Source: Luidia sarsii
Lineage: Eukaryota > Echinodermata > Asteroidea > Paxillosida > Luidiidae
Assembly: GCA_949987565.1 (NCBI GenBank)
Contig: OX465114.1
Coordinates: 5,856,832 to 5,920,831, forward strand
Direction: 5' to 3'
DNA length: 64,000 bases
Numbering within the stretch: position 1 is the stretch's first letter; every line of letters starts with the position of its first letter. The notes beneath the pieces were generated by a model that saw only the letters and a list, made by a program, of their open reading frames with translations, was not told the origin of the DNA and ran no database searches. Made by a program: the position numbers and the translations under genes. Of the stretch, positions 9,705 to 23,300 are shown one piece after another.

Positions 9705-12700
9705 TAAGAATAAAGTTGAAAACTGAATTAAATCAATGATAAAAACCCAAGCAAACGAACAAATAAACAAACACCCCAACACAATAACAAACAACAACAA
9801 GCAACATCCCTCCAAACTACGTCAACAAAAATCAACTGGAAATGAAGTTGAATCATTTCGTTTACGGGAGTCGCGCTTTTTTTGGTGGAAATTGTTCCCT
9901 GAAACTTTACAAGTATAGGGAGTTGATAAAAAGGGAAACGTATTCGTGGATCATGTATCAAAACGAAATAATCTGGATTTTTTTTTGTAGTGAGGGCGCT
10001 ATTCCGGGCTAACGGTCAAGCTTCCGCCAACTTGTTGGGGTGTCATCCGTCGCACACAGAATAATATAGTCCGCGTTAGTGGAGAAATAATGGGTCGTAC
10101 TGTTAATTCTTTTCATTTTGATTTCGTAATATAATTAGAAAATTGTAGTTATACGGACTGTTCCTTGGGGAAATAAACCGAAAGGGATTGGCGAATGGGA
10201 GTCATTGATCTTTTTCATTTCACAAATAAACGTGGGGCGGATTAATTCGAAAACAACGGTTAGGGTAACGGTGCTGGATTTTTTGGAAAGATGTATGCCG
10301 AGGCGATGGTAGGCAAAGTACGGCAACTCTAGTAGTCCAGGCCTAATATCTACAAGGATCTTTGTGACGCATCCGTGTACTTCTACAGAAAAATAGGGCC
10401 ACGTTTCAAGTCCGACATGCCCGAAATTACACGCAATCCCGGGTTGTCATAAGCTTCACTTATCCTACAATAATTATATCAGTTAATTAGACTCCGATGG
10501 CCCCTGATTCAAAAAAGAGCTGTGGGTCCACACTTTATGATAATCAGCGGCGGAGCCATCTTGAAATGAATTAGTGCGATGAAACCATGCTGCTCTATGA
10601 ACAATGAAAAAGCGGAATCAAGTGCATGTATATCTAGGCCGGGCGGTTAAGAATTTGCAACTTGTCCAATTTCCGGACATTACAATTTGAGAAATAACAT
10701 CCGCATCGAGAAGTTTGTAATAGTTTCAGACACTCCGTGAAATTTCAGACCTCAAAAATCTGCCGTTTTAGAGAAAAGAGAAAAATTCTTGAATTTTCGA
10801 AGATCGCTCCGTTGAAACCCTTTTGGCAAACACCGCCCTCTATAATTATGTCTGAAAAGGGGTAGCGTTTACTCTCGTTGCCACAAATGACTTAGTGTGC
10901 TGCATAGGATGCAGACCACTAAGTCAACTCCTTCGAGCAATGCTGCAGAAATCGTTACGTTGATCCGTGAGTGGCTACTTTTTATCATGTTCAGCCTGAA
11001 ATCTCACCAGTTTGAATAATAGTTATATGGAAGGCTCCGAAAATTTACATTAACATTCGGCGTGTCAAATATATATTTTGGGAAAATATAACTGCTTGTG
11101 ATGGGCAAAGGGGCGAACAAATTAAAAAAAGAAAAAAAAAGATATCATAATAGATAATTTTATAACTTCATATATTTTCCATGTTTGTATATCATTATAA
11201 TTTCGTATATAATTATAAAAATAATTCGTAATAGAATAACTATGATGAAAACTTTGGAAGACAAAACGTTATACGGTGTCAGACCAAGCTTTCAGACCTC
11301 CCAGGGCCTCCACGATCGCCCCGTGTGCACGGGTCTATATAGAGCTCTTAAGGCCTCGGTACCAGTCCACCGCACGTCCTTCCCTGCTGTCATCCATAAT
11401 ATAGGCCGTAGACACAAGCGCCATGTGAGGGAGGAAACACAGCGGCCCCTAGACCTTGGCCGCCGGGTCGACCCAAAGCACGTGTCCCTGTACGAAGACG
11501 CAAACCTGCATTACGAGGACAGTCCAAGCATCACACCGACTCATCGGGATGCGCCACATGCAATTTTGGTGGTTGCGGGAGTTTTTTAAACACCTTATAC
11601 TGCCGCCGGGCTCTTTCCGAGTAAAAAAATATGAGCTGAAAAATTGCCCCCGGGAATCGAACCATGTACCACGGACCTACACGTTGCTAGCCGAGCGTTT
11701 TCACAGACTGCCACTTGCATTGCTTATTTTCATCTCGTCTTACGCTTCGATGTAATAGGCAATACGGATTTGAAGGAATATGTCGTTGGGGGTTGGCTTG
11801 TGGATTTCATTGTGATCGAGTAAAGAGGGTAAAGCACTGAACCCACTTCCATAAACCGTATTTTCAAAAACAAACAAACAAACAAACAGAAAAACAACAA
11901 ACGAGGAACATCCCACCAAACTACGTCAACACAAAATCAAGTGGAAATCAAGTTAAATCATTTCGTATACGGGAGTCTCGCATTTTTGGTGGAAATTGTT
12001 CCCTGAAATTTTACAAGTATAGAGAGTTGATAAAAAGGGAAACGTATTTGTTCCTTTATTAAATGGATCATATATCAAAACGAAATATTCTTTAGTATTT
12101 TTCTTGTAGTGAGGGCGCTATTCCGGGCTAACGGTCAAGCTTCCGCCAACTTGTTCGGGTGTCATCCGTCGAACACAGAATAATATAGTCCGCGTTAGTG
12201 GTGGGATAATGGGTCGTACTGAAAATCTTTCAATTTTGATTTCGTAATATTATTAGAAATTTGTAGTTACGGACTGTTCCTGGGCGAAAAAAACCAAAGG
12301 GATTGGCGACTGCGAGTCATTGATCTCTTTTTGTTTTACAAATAAACGTGGGGCGGATTAATTCGAAAACAACGGTTAGAGTAACGGTGCTGGATTGCTG
12401 GATTTAACGGTGGCAGTCTCTTGAGCACTTCTTACAGATGTAGGAGGTTGGTGCTCAATCAGATGCTGAGGCAGATGCTGCCATTGCCTTCCTTCTTAGC
12501 TCTCTTGTCAGCAAGTTGAACATTCCATGAAGTTTCTGCCCTATAGTGACTTATTATGTTTCTCTCGACCCTTCTCCTGCAGCTGGCGTGAGAATATCAT
12601 GTCCACTGTAGAGCGACCTGCCCTGAAGCCGCATTGCGACTCGGGGTACACACGGGTAGCGAGACTCTGAAGGCGTGTCAAGAATACGCGGGCAAATACT

Positions 12701-14556
12701 TTCCCTACAATACTGAGGAGGGATATGCCTCGGTAGTTGTCACATTCGCTACGGTCTTCTTTGTTCTTGCAGATGGTGACAATGTTGGCATCACGCATGT
12801 CTCTGGGGACATGACCATTCTCCCTACAAAGGCATTGGAGCTCGTGGAGGTGCACCAGTAGTGCTGGCTTTCCGCACTTCAGGACTTCTGGCGGGATGCT
12901 AGCTTTTCCAGGAGCTTTCCCACAGGAGAGACCGTTGATGGCTTATTGAGCTCAGTCGTCGTTGGCAGTTCATCTAGCTCCTCCATGACTAGCAGACTGG
13001 GTAAGGCATACATGGCGGATGTGACCCCAAAACGAGCGCAATTCAATTTGGGAAATGTCACGTTTTGGGATGTTTTTGGAGGCCTAATTAGCAAAAAATT
13101 CTCTCGGCTAGAGGAGCAAAGAATTAAAGGAATCTAAGATATTAGGTTTCAAGGAACAATAACAAATTCCATCACCGAAACAAAGACTCTCGTATACGAA
13201 GTGATTTACCTTGAATTCACATGTTTTTTGCAATAATTTTTATGGCCTATGGAAAAAGTTCGCAGCACCCTTCGCGTCACTCGCTCATCAGTTCATAACA
13301 AAATCCTAAATCCCGCCACCAACGGCCATGCCCCTTTCAATCATTATTACCACAATAGTATCGTGTTAGATGACTGTTGTTGTTACGTATGTCAAGTGGC
13401 CTTGTGCGAAAGAGCTCGGCTATCAATGTGCAGGTTGGTGGTTCGACTCGCGGTGGGAATTTTCGTTTATTTTTTTCTCGGCGTGATCCGATAGTATAAG
13501 GGGTTTAAAATCTTCCTGCAATCACCAACGTCACATGTGGCGCATCCCGATGGGTCGCTGTGTTGCTGGGACTGACCTCGTAATCCAGGTTCGCGTCTTC
13601 GTACAGGGACACAAGCATTTGGTCGACTCGGCGGCCAAGGTCTAGGGGCCGCTGTGTTTCCTCCCTCACATGGCGCAGGGTCTACGGGCCTATATGGATG
13701 AGGGCAGGGAAGGACGTGCGGTGGACCGGTACCGAGGCCTTAAGAGCTCTAATAGATCCGTGCACACGGGACAACCCTGGAGGTCCCGGGGATCTGAAAG
13801 CTTGGTCTGACACCGCATAACTTCTTGCTTTTTTATCATTAAATTTTTCATCTTAAAAAGATTGTCTTTTCCTTTTATTTGATTTCATTTTCCTCATCAA
13901 AAAGATATTGATTTTTTTGGATCAAAGATTTTCCTTAATTAATTAAAACTTTGACTGGACCGGGACATGAACCCATCTTAGATAGTGGCCTTCGCCTCCT
14001 TCAAAGTGTTCTTTTCCAATTTTAAAATTTGTTCAAACGTTCCCAGTCAGTTTAACATTTAATTCCTTTGTTTGATTGACTGAAATAATTACTTGAGATA
14101 GGTCTATCTTAAAATGAATAGAAGTAACTATCGCGTAAGTAATGTTAAAACTGGGTTAAACAGCTCTCCGTAATCGTGTGGTCTGCCAGGTTGTCTTGGA
14201 AAAGTTGTAATCTCTGGATGGCTTGTAAATGTATTACATTAGTCTATTATTTCAGTTAGCTTGCACAGCTCTATTATTTTACACTAAAACCTTTTTTTCG
14301 GTTCGTGTGTATTTTTTTCATTAGATTCTTATTATTTCATGTAGGCCTAATACCATTTGGAAATTAATAATACAAAGAAGAAACAAATAAGGGAGCGTAT
14401 AGGTGCTACAACTTGAAGAGCAACGAATACAAGACAAAGTGCATTCGACCGTATTCCTGACCAATGGCCCAAAAGCGAACTAATTCACTCTTTATATTTA
14501 TATTTATTTCATTTTTCGGGATACATGTACAGCATTCACATCACAGCACACTCAAG
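9705..14556 (+). repeat. Composite macrosatellite unit L3 (4,852 bp)
   Basis: Third equal-length unit. Arm L is at 11268-11717 and arm R at 13393-13821. A change near 11474 alters one Gln codon of the arm L open frame to Pro; otherwise it reads almost identically to units L1 and L2 where I compared them. Confidence 0.93.
12541..13013 (-). pseudogene. LINE reverse transcriptase remnant, unit L3
   Basis: Same remnant as in unit L1, including the upstream frameshift and the in-frame loss of one Leu codon in the MIFS-RQLQEK region, a mark of the left array. Confidence 0.85.
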
Positions 14557-17500
14557 TAAGAATAAAGTTGAAAACTGAATTAAATCAATGATAAAAACCC
14601 AAGCAAACGAACAAATAAACAAACACCCCAACACAATAACAAACAACAACAAGCAACATCCCTCCAAACTATACGTCAACAAAAATCAACTGGAAATGAA
14701 GTTGAATCATTTCGTTTACGGGAGTCGCGCTTTTTTTGGTGGAAATTGTTCCCTGAAACTTTACAAGTATAGGGAGATGATAAAAAGGGAAACGTATTCG
14801 TGGATCATGTATCAAAACGAAATAATCTGGATTTTTTTTTGTAGTGAGGGCGCTATTCCGGGCTAACGGTCAAGCTTCCGCCAACTTGTTGGGGTGTCAT
14901 CCGTCGCACACAGAATAATATAGTCCGCGTTAGTGGAGAAATAATGGGTCGTACTGTTAATTCTTTTCATTTTGATTTCGTAATATAATTAGAAAATTGT
15001 AGTTATACGGACTGTTCCTGGGGGAAATAAACCGAAAGGGATTGGCGAATGGGAGTCATTGATCTTTTTCAGTTCACAAATAAACGTGGGGCGGATTAAT
15101 TCGAAAACAACGGTTAGGGTAACGGTGCTGGATTTTTTGGAAAGATGTATGCCGAGGCGATGGTAGGCAAAGTACGGCAACTCTAGTAGTCCAGGCCTAA
15201 TATCTACAAGGATCTTTGTGACGCATCCGTGTACTTCTACAGAAAAATAGGGCCACGTTTCAAGTCCGACATGCCCCAAATTACACGCAATCCCGGGTTG
15301 TCATAAGCTTCACTTATCCTACAATAATTATATCAGTTAATTAGACTCCGATGGCCCCTGATTCAAAAAAGAGCTGTGGGTCCACACTTTATGATAATCA
15401 GCGGCGGAGCCATCTTGAAATGAATTAGTGCGATGAAACCATGCTGCTCTATGAACAATGAAAAAGCGGAATCAAGTGCATGTATATCTAGGCCGGGCGG
15501 TTAAGAATTTGCAACTTGTCCAATTTCCGGACATTACAATTTGAGAAATAACATCCGCATCGAGAAGTTTGTAATAGTTTCAGACACTCCGTGAAATTTC
15601 AGACCTCAAAAATCTGCCGTTTTAGAGAAAAGAGAAAAATTCTTGAATTTTCGAAGATCGCTCCGTTGAAACCCTTTTGGCAAACACCGCCCTCTATAAT
15701 TATGTCTGAAAAGGGGTAGCGTTTACTTTCGTTGCCACAAATGACTTAGTGTGCTGCATAGGATGCAGACCACTAAGTCAACTCCTTCGAGCAATGCTGC
15801 AGAAATCGTTACGTTGATCCGTGAGTGGCTACTTTTTATCATGTTCAGCCTGAAATCTCACCAGTTTGAATAATAGTTATATGGAAGGCTCCGAAAATTT
15901 ACATTAACATTCGGCGTGTCAAATATATATTTTGGGAAAATATAACTGCTTGTGATGGGCAAAGGGGCGAACGAATTAAAAAAAGAAAAAAAAAGATATC
16001 ATAATAGATAATTTTATAACTTCATATATTTTCCATGTTTGTATATCATTATAATTTCGTATATAATTATAAAAATAATTCGTATTAGAATAAAAATGAT
16101 GAAAACTTTGTAGGACAAAAGGTTATGCAGTGTCAGACCAAGCTTTCAGACCTCCCAGGGCCTCCACGATCGCCCCGTGTGTATGGGTCTATATAGAGCT
16201 CTTAAGGCCTCGGTACCGGTCCACCGCACTTCCTTCCCTGCTGTCATCCATAATATAGGCCGTAGACACAAGCGCCATGTGAGGGAGAAAACACAGCGGC
16301 CCCTAGTCCTTGGCCGCCGGGTCGACCAAAAGCACGTGTCCCTGTACAAAGACGCAAACCTGGATTACGAGGACAGTCCAAGCATCACACCGACTCATCG
16401 GGATGCACCACATGCAACGTTGGTGGTTGCGGGAGTTTTTTAAACACCTTATACTGCCGCCGGGCTCTTTCCGAGTAAAAAAATATGAGCTGAAAAGATG
16501 CCCCCGGGAATCGAACCATGTACCACGGACCTACACGTTGCTAGCCGAGCGTTTTCACAGACTGCCACTTGCATTGCTTATTTTCCTCTCGTCTAACGCT
16601 TCGATGTAATAGGCAATACGGATTTGAAGGAATATGTCGTTGGCGGTTGGCTTTTGGATTTCATTGTGATCGAGTAAAGAGGGTAAAGCACTGAACCCAC
16701 TTGCATAAACCGTATTTTCAAAAACAAACAAACAAACAAACAAACCAACAACAAACGAGGAACATCCCACCAAACTACGTCAACACAAAATCAAGTGGAA
16801 ATCAAATTGAATCTTTTCGTTTCCGGGAGTCTCGCATTTTCGGGGAAATTGTTCCCTGAAACTTTGCAAGTATAGAGAGTTGATAAAAAGGGAAACGTAT
16901 TAAGTTCCTTTATTAAATGGATCATGTATCAAAACGAAATATTCTGTAGTATTTTTTTTCGTAGTGAGGGCGCTTTTCCGGGCTAACGGTCAAGCTTCCT
17001 TCAACTTGTTGGGGTGTCATCCATCGCACACAGAATAATATAGTCCGCGTTAGTGGTTGGATAATGGGTCGTACTGTAAAGTCTTTTAATTTTGATTTCG
17101 TAATATTATTAAAAAATTGTAGTTACGGACTGTTCCTGGGGAAAAAATCCAAAGGGATTGGCGAATGCGAGTCATTGATCTTTTTATTTTAAAAATAAAC
17201 GTGGGGCGGATTTATTCGAAAACAAAGGGTAGGTTAACGGTTGCTGTATTTCTCGGAAAGATGTACGCCGAGGCGATGGTAGGCAAAGTACGGCAACTCT
17301 AGTAGTCCAGGCCTAATATCTGCAAGGATTTTTGGGGCGCATCCGTGTACTTCCACAGAAAAATAGTGCCACATTTCAAGTCCCACATGCCCCAACTTAC
17401 ACGCAAAATCGAAAATTTTAATCCCGGGTTGTCCTAAGCTTGACTTATTCTACAATATATCAGTTATTTAGACTCTGAAGGCCACTGATTCAAAAAAGAG

Positions 17501-18780
17501 CTGTGGGTCCACACTTTATGATAATCAGCGACACGGGCGGAGCCATCTTGAAATGAATTAGTGCGATGAAACTATGCTGCTCCATGAACAATGAAAAAGG
17601 GGAATCAAGTATAATAATGTATCTAGGCCGGGCAGTAAAGAATTTGCAACATGTCCAATTTCCGGACATTACAAATTTGAGAAATTATTAACATCCGAAT
17701 CAAGAAATTTTGAACAGTTTCAGACATTCCGTAAAATTTTAGTCCTCAAAAATCTGCCGTTTTCGAGAAAAGAGAAAAATTCTTGATTTTTCGAAGATCG
17801 CTCCGTTGAGTTCCTTTCGGCAAACGCCGCCCTCTCTCCTAGTCTGAAAAGGGGTAGCGTTTAATTTCGTTGCCACAAATGACTTTGTGTGCTGCATAGG
17901 ATGCAGAACACTAAGTCAACTCCTTCGAGCAATGCTGCAGAAATCGTGACGTTGAGTGAGTGGCTACTTTTTATCATGTTCAGCCTGAAATCTCACCAGT
18001 TTGAATAATAGTTATGGAAGGCTCCGATTCGGCGTGTCAAATATAAATTTTGCGCAAATATAACTACTTGTGATGGGCAAAGGGGCGAATTAAAAAAGAA
18101 AAAAAAAGATATCATATAGATACAACTTCATATAATTTATTTTCCATGTTTGTATATCATTATAATTTCGTATATAATTATAAAAATAATTCGGATTAGA
18201 ATAACAATGAAGACAAAACGTTATGCGGTGTCAGACCAAGCTTTCAGACCTCCCAGGGCCTCCACGATCGCCCCGTGTGTACGGGTCTATATAGAGCTCT
18301 TAAGGCCTCGGTACCGGTCCACCGCACTTCCTTCCCTGACCCCATCCATATAGGCCGTAGACCCAAGCGCCTTGTGAGTGAGGAAACACAGCGGCCCCTA
18401 GACCTTGGCCGCCGGGTCGACCCAAAGCACGTGTCCCTGTATCAAGACGCAAACCTGGATTACGAGGACAGTCCCAGCATCACACCGACTCATCGGGATG
18501 CGCCACATGCAATGTTGGTGGTTGCGGGAGTTTTTTAAACACCTTATACTGCCGGCGGGCTCTTTCTGAGTAAAAAATATGAGCTGAAAAGTTTCCCCCA
18601 AGAATCGAACCACTGACCTATATACACGTTGCTAGCCGAGCGTTTTCACAGACTGCCACTTGCATTGATTATTTCTTTCTGTCTAACGCTTCGATGTAAT
18701 ATGCAATTTGAATTTGAAGGAATTATGTCGTTGGCGGCTGGCTTGTAGATTTAATTGTGATCGAGTAAAGAGGGTAAAGC
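14557..18780 (+). repeat. Array edge: two A monomers in tandem without LINE or C module
   Basis: The first A monomer (14,557 to about 16,720) matches the array units closely until about 16,080 and then drifts. A (CAAA)n tract follows at about 16,727, and a second, more diverged full A monomer runs to about 18,780. Where an array unit would switch to the LINE remnant, this copy continues as ordinary A monomer (17,230 onward). This shows that the A monomer is a unit in its own right of roughly 2.1 kb. Both copies keep the hairpin (15743-15779, 17881-17917) and arm L (16122-16571, 18220-18662). Confidence 0.85.
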
Positions 18781-19162
18781 ATTGTTTGTAAAGAGAATGG
18801 TGTTTTCCAATTCAGTGACGCTTCCTCTCTTGTGACCCGTGGAACAAAAAAGTGTGACACGTTTTAGGACCACTTTCCGTGTTCTTTGCTATATTCCATA
18901 TTGGGTTTTAGCCGGTTTAACCATGAAGCAAGGACCTTGCAATATGCATTGGCTACGGTTGGTTAATATAGCTGGCCATAAGATCAGAGCGGTGCTCGCA
19001 AGGGTATTGAGACTAGGGACGCTTTGCAGCTCCCATTGTGTTGCAAGAACATGTTTTCGTGTCTCTGGGCACTCGTCAGTTGCAGTAGTGATCTTGACAG
19101 ATCCGTTTATCTCGGTTTTTGTTGTGCCATTTGGTTTGGGTTTGAGTGACCGGGTAGGTTGG
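18781..19162. other. Spacer left of the array, nothing recognised
   Basis: Unique sequence between the A monomer tandem and the Penelope-like remnant. It may include the decayed 3' end of that element on the minus strand, but no GIY-YIG motif could be read. An open frame at 18,839-19,186 on the + strand has no recognisable features. Confidence 0.5.
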
Positions 19163-19903
19163 TTATTGGGTGATTTGCTCCTCTAGTAAGGAGAGCAGCG
19201 TGTCCAGGGTTTCATCTGGTTCCTCAGCGAAACTAGAATCGTCTGGGACGGGGGTTTGTTTAGGCAAGGGGAATTTTGCCCGTATTAACATTTCCCGTAT
19301 GTTTTTGGCTTTTTTTGTAAGCAATGAGGGGTGGGTTTGGGAATATCTCCCTGAGTTTTTCATTCCTTTGGATGTGCCGCCAATGCTTGTGACTGCTCGT
19401 CGCAAGTCACAGTGGTTAACTGCTGGGTTGTAGGTGGTGCTGAACACCAGAGGTGGTTTGTTTGTTGGGGCCTCGGTAAGGGGTTTGTGAACCAATGGGG
19501 ATCTGTTTTCGGGAGATACCTTGCTTGTTGTAAGCTCGATCTTGGGTTGTGTATAGCCTCTGTCAAGTCATTTTCCCCTGAATGTTTGTTCGTATTCCTT
19601 GTATATCGGAGACATTCTCCGTATATGAATGCGTTGAATACATGTGGGGGAGAATTTCTGTGTAGGTATTGGTAGGTTTCCATTGGTTTTCTGTAGTATA
19701 CCCGTTGATTGGAAACGATTACCTTTGAAGATGGTTAGGTCCAAGTAGTTAACGGAGGTTGTGGAGGCTTCGTAAGTGAATTTGCGAGTGGGGTGCATAA
19801 GGTTCATTTCGTGGATGAGGTTTTGGAAGTGCCACAACCAGTGCAACTTGAATATGTCATTGTCAGTATTGTAAACTATTGATAGCAAATGATCTGACTG
19901 CAA
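19163..19903 (-). pseudogene. Penelope-like (PLE) reverse transcriptase remnant
   Basis: Three overlapping minus-strand frames together read as the C-terminal half of a Penelope-type reverse transcriptase: HPTRKFTYEASTTSVNYLDL and FKGNRFQSTGI in 19,568-19,903, then YQYLHRNSP and IYGECLRYTRNTNKH in 19,360-19,683, then FSTTYNPAV and NIREMLIRAKFP in 19,163-19,495. The order is collinear, so at least two frameshifts break the gene. Where an RT has its YxDD box the frame reads YNTDNDIF, so the catalytic motif is lost. No GIY-YIG endonuclease was found. Family assignment rests on remembered similarity of these blocks. Confidence 0.6.
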
Positions 19904-20368
19904 TTCAAGAACAACTAAGTTTCAACAATGTGTCAAGCGAGAGCACTATTATGCAGAAACATGTACAAAAGGTGTCCGGTAAAGAAGTGGACATAGCAGT
20001 GTATTTTTAGTGTGGTTACCAATGCAAAATTGAATTTTTTTTCTCTTGGTACTGAAAGGAATATGGATAGAAATTATTGAAAGCAACAAAACAATGATGT
20101 CCTTCAAAACTCAATAAAAAATGTATGAATAATTTTCCATGACATTTTATCACCCTAATTTATGAGATCGGACACCCCAAATTTATCCTCACCCCCCAAA
20201 ACACATAAATTCCAGGCGTTACGGTTAGATTAACCCGCGCAATAGACCCTGTAACTCTCGTGGTGAAAAAGGTCACCGTACACTTCCGGGCACCTCCGCG
20301 CCGCCTGCTATAGGAGATTAACACGTGCCCAATTTTGAATGCATTATTACACAATAAAGAAAGCCTCT
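19904..20368. other. Spacer, nothing recognised
   Basis: A/T-rich unique sequence between the PLE remnant and the duplicated D module. No coding or repeat signal was recognised. Confidence 0.5.
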
Positions 20369-23300
20369 TTCCAACTAGAAACCCAAGTTTATGGATTAAG
20401 TATATTAAAAATATAAGAATATGCAAAACAAAACCTACAAAAAAAATGAGAATACTGCAGAGAAAACAAATAAATCGAACCCGACCTTCATCTTCCGGTT
20501 GTACAGTACAGTATTGCGAATACGGCCCGACTGTGGTACGCGACGTGAGCATTACTACTTGTATCACGCCGAAGTTGGTGTGGTTCGCATTCGGGCACGA
20601 AAAACGCCTTGTACTGTACTGTACATGTGGATACCGTACATGTAAACAAAATAATACAAAATCAAAACACAAACGTGAAAACGTGCAAAATCACGTACTT
20701 TACACATTGTATTTTAATATTTTATTCCTAAAAGACTATTCTAATTGTTTAAACTGCTTCAATCGGCGCGATACAAAATATTGTCACAAAAACGTTCGAC
20801 GCTCCACGCTTGACCTCCTATTCGAGGAGCCCGGAAGTCAGGAATCTCGCGGTAACACGTACATTCTCGAGGCCAACTTACACGGTCTATAGTCGTTGGG
20901 ACTTTTTGATAAGGATATAAGTAGATGGTACACACCTAGGCTCAAATTAAAGGTTTCAAGTTTTATCGAAATCATGAGACTGGTGGCTTGAAATGCTTCT
21001 CTATTAATTTTGACTGCGGATGTGACCGGAAAATGAGCAGCAATTCAATTTGGGAAAAGTCACGTTTTGGGATGTTTTTTTGAGGCCTAATTAGCACAAA
21101 ATCCTCTCGGATAGAGGAACAAAGAATTGAAGGAATCTAAAAGATTAGGTTTCAAGCAACGATATCAAGTTCCGTCACCGAAACTGAGACTCCCGTATAC
21201 GAAGTGATTTACCTTGAATTCACATGTTTTTCGCAATATGGCCTATGGAAATAGTGCGCAGCACCCTTCGTTCGCGCACAACAAAATCCTAAAGCCCGCC
21301 ACCAACGGCCATGCCCCTTTTAATCATTATTACCACAATAGTATCGTGTTAGATGACTGTTGTTGTTACGTAAGTCAAGTGTCCTTGTACGAAATAGCTC
21401 GACTAGCAATGTGCAGGTTGGTGGTTCGACTCGCGGTGGATTTTTTCGTTTATTTTTTCTCGGCGTGATCCGATAGTATAAGGGGTTTAAAATCCTCCTG
21501 CAATCACCAACGTCGCATGTGGCGCATCTAGATGGGTCGCTGTGACGCTGGTACTGACCTCGTAATCCAGGTTCGCGTCTTCGTACAGGGACACAAGCAT
21601 TTGGTCGACTCGGCGGCCAAGGTCTAGGGGCCGCTGTGTTTCCTCCCTCACATGGCGCGTGGGTCTACGGGCCTATATGGATGAGGGCAGGGAAGGACGT
21701 GCGGTGGACCGGTACCGAGGCCTTAAGAGCTCTAATAGACCCGTGCACACGGGACGACCCTGGAGGTCCCGGGTGGTCTGAAAGCTTGGTCTGACACCGC
21801 ATAACTTCTTGCTTTTTTATCATTAAATTTTTCATCTTAAAAAGATTGACTATTCCTTTTATTTGATTTCATTGACCTCATCAAAAAGATATTGATTTTT
21901 TTGGATCAAAGATCTTCCTAAATTCATTAAAACTTTGACTGGACCGGAACTTGAACCTTCGCCTCCTTCAAAGATTTCTTTTCCAATTTCTCAATTTGTT
22001 CAAACGTTCCCAGTCAGTTTTTCCTTTAATTTCTTTGTTTGATTGACTGAAATAATTACTTGAGATAGGCCTATCTTAAAATGAATAGAAGTGACTATCG
22101 CGTAAGTAATGTTAAAACTGGGTTAAACAGCTCTCCGTAATCGTGTGGTCTGCCAGGTTGTCTTGGAAAAGTTGTAAACTCTGGATGGCTTGTAAATGTA
22201 TTACATTAGTCTTTTATTTCAGTTAGCTTGCACAGCTGAATTATTTTACACTAAAAACTTTTTTTCGTTTCGTCTGTATTTTTTTCATTAGATTCTTATT
22301 ATTTCATGTAGGCCTAATACCATTTGAAAATTAATAATACAAAGAAGAAACGAATAAGGGAACGTATAGGTGCTACAACTTGAAGAGCAACGAATACAAG
22401 ACAAAGTGCATTCGACCGTATTCCTGACCGATGGCACAAAAGCGAACTCATTCACTATTTATGTTTATATTTATTTCATTTTTCGAGATACATGTACAGC
22501 ATTCACATCACAGCACACTCAAGTAAGAAAACAGTGGAAAACAGAACTAAATCAATAATAAAAACCCAAGCAAACAAACAAATAAACAAACAACAAACGA
22601 GGAACATCGCATCAAACTACGTCAACAAAAAAAACAAGTTGAATCATTTCGTTTACGGGAGTCTCGCATTTTCGGTGGAAATTGTTCCCTGAAACTTTAC
22701 AAGTATAGACAGTTGATCAAAAGGGAAAGGTATTTGTTCCTTAATGGATCATGTATCAAAACGAAATAATCTGGATTATTGTGTTGTATTGAGGGCGCTA
22801 TTCCGAACTAACGGTCAAGCTTCCGCCAACTTGTTGGGGTGTCATCCGTCGCACACAGAATAATATAGTCCGCGTTAGTGGTAGGATAATGGGTCGTACT
22901 GTAAAGTCTTTTAATTTTGATTTCTTAATATTATTAGAAATTTGTAGTTACGGACTGTTCCTGTGGAAATGAACCGAAAGGAATTGGCGAATGCGAGTCA
23001 TTGATCTTTTTCATTTCACAAATAAACGTGGGGCGGATTAATTCGAAAACAAAGGGTAGGGTAACGGTTGCTGGATTTCTCGGAAAGATGTACGCCGTTG
23101 CGATGGTAGGCAAAGTACGGCAACTCTAGTAGTCCAGGCCTAATATCTGCAAGGACTTTTTGGGACTCATCCGTGTACTTCCACAGAAAAATAGGACTAC
23201 ATTAATTTTCAAGTCCCACATGTCCCAACTTACACGGAAAATCGAATATTGCAATCCCGGGTTGTCTTAAGCTTGACTTATTCTACAATATATCAGTTAT

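Noticed and set aside
20160..20892. Overlapping opposite-strand frames of 170 and 185 codons
   Set aside because: They lie in the D module; the related copy at 45,086-45,650 breaks both frames, and neither shows a domain. They are chance frames in repeat DNA.
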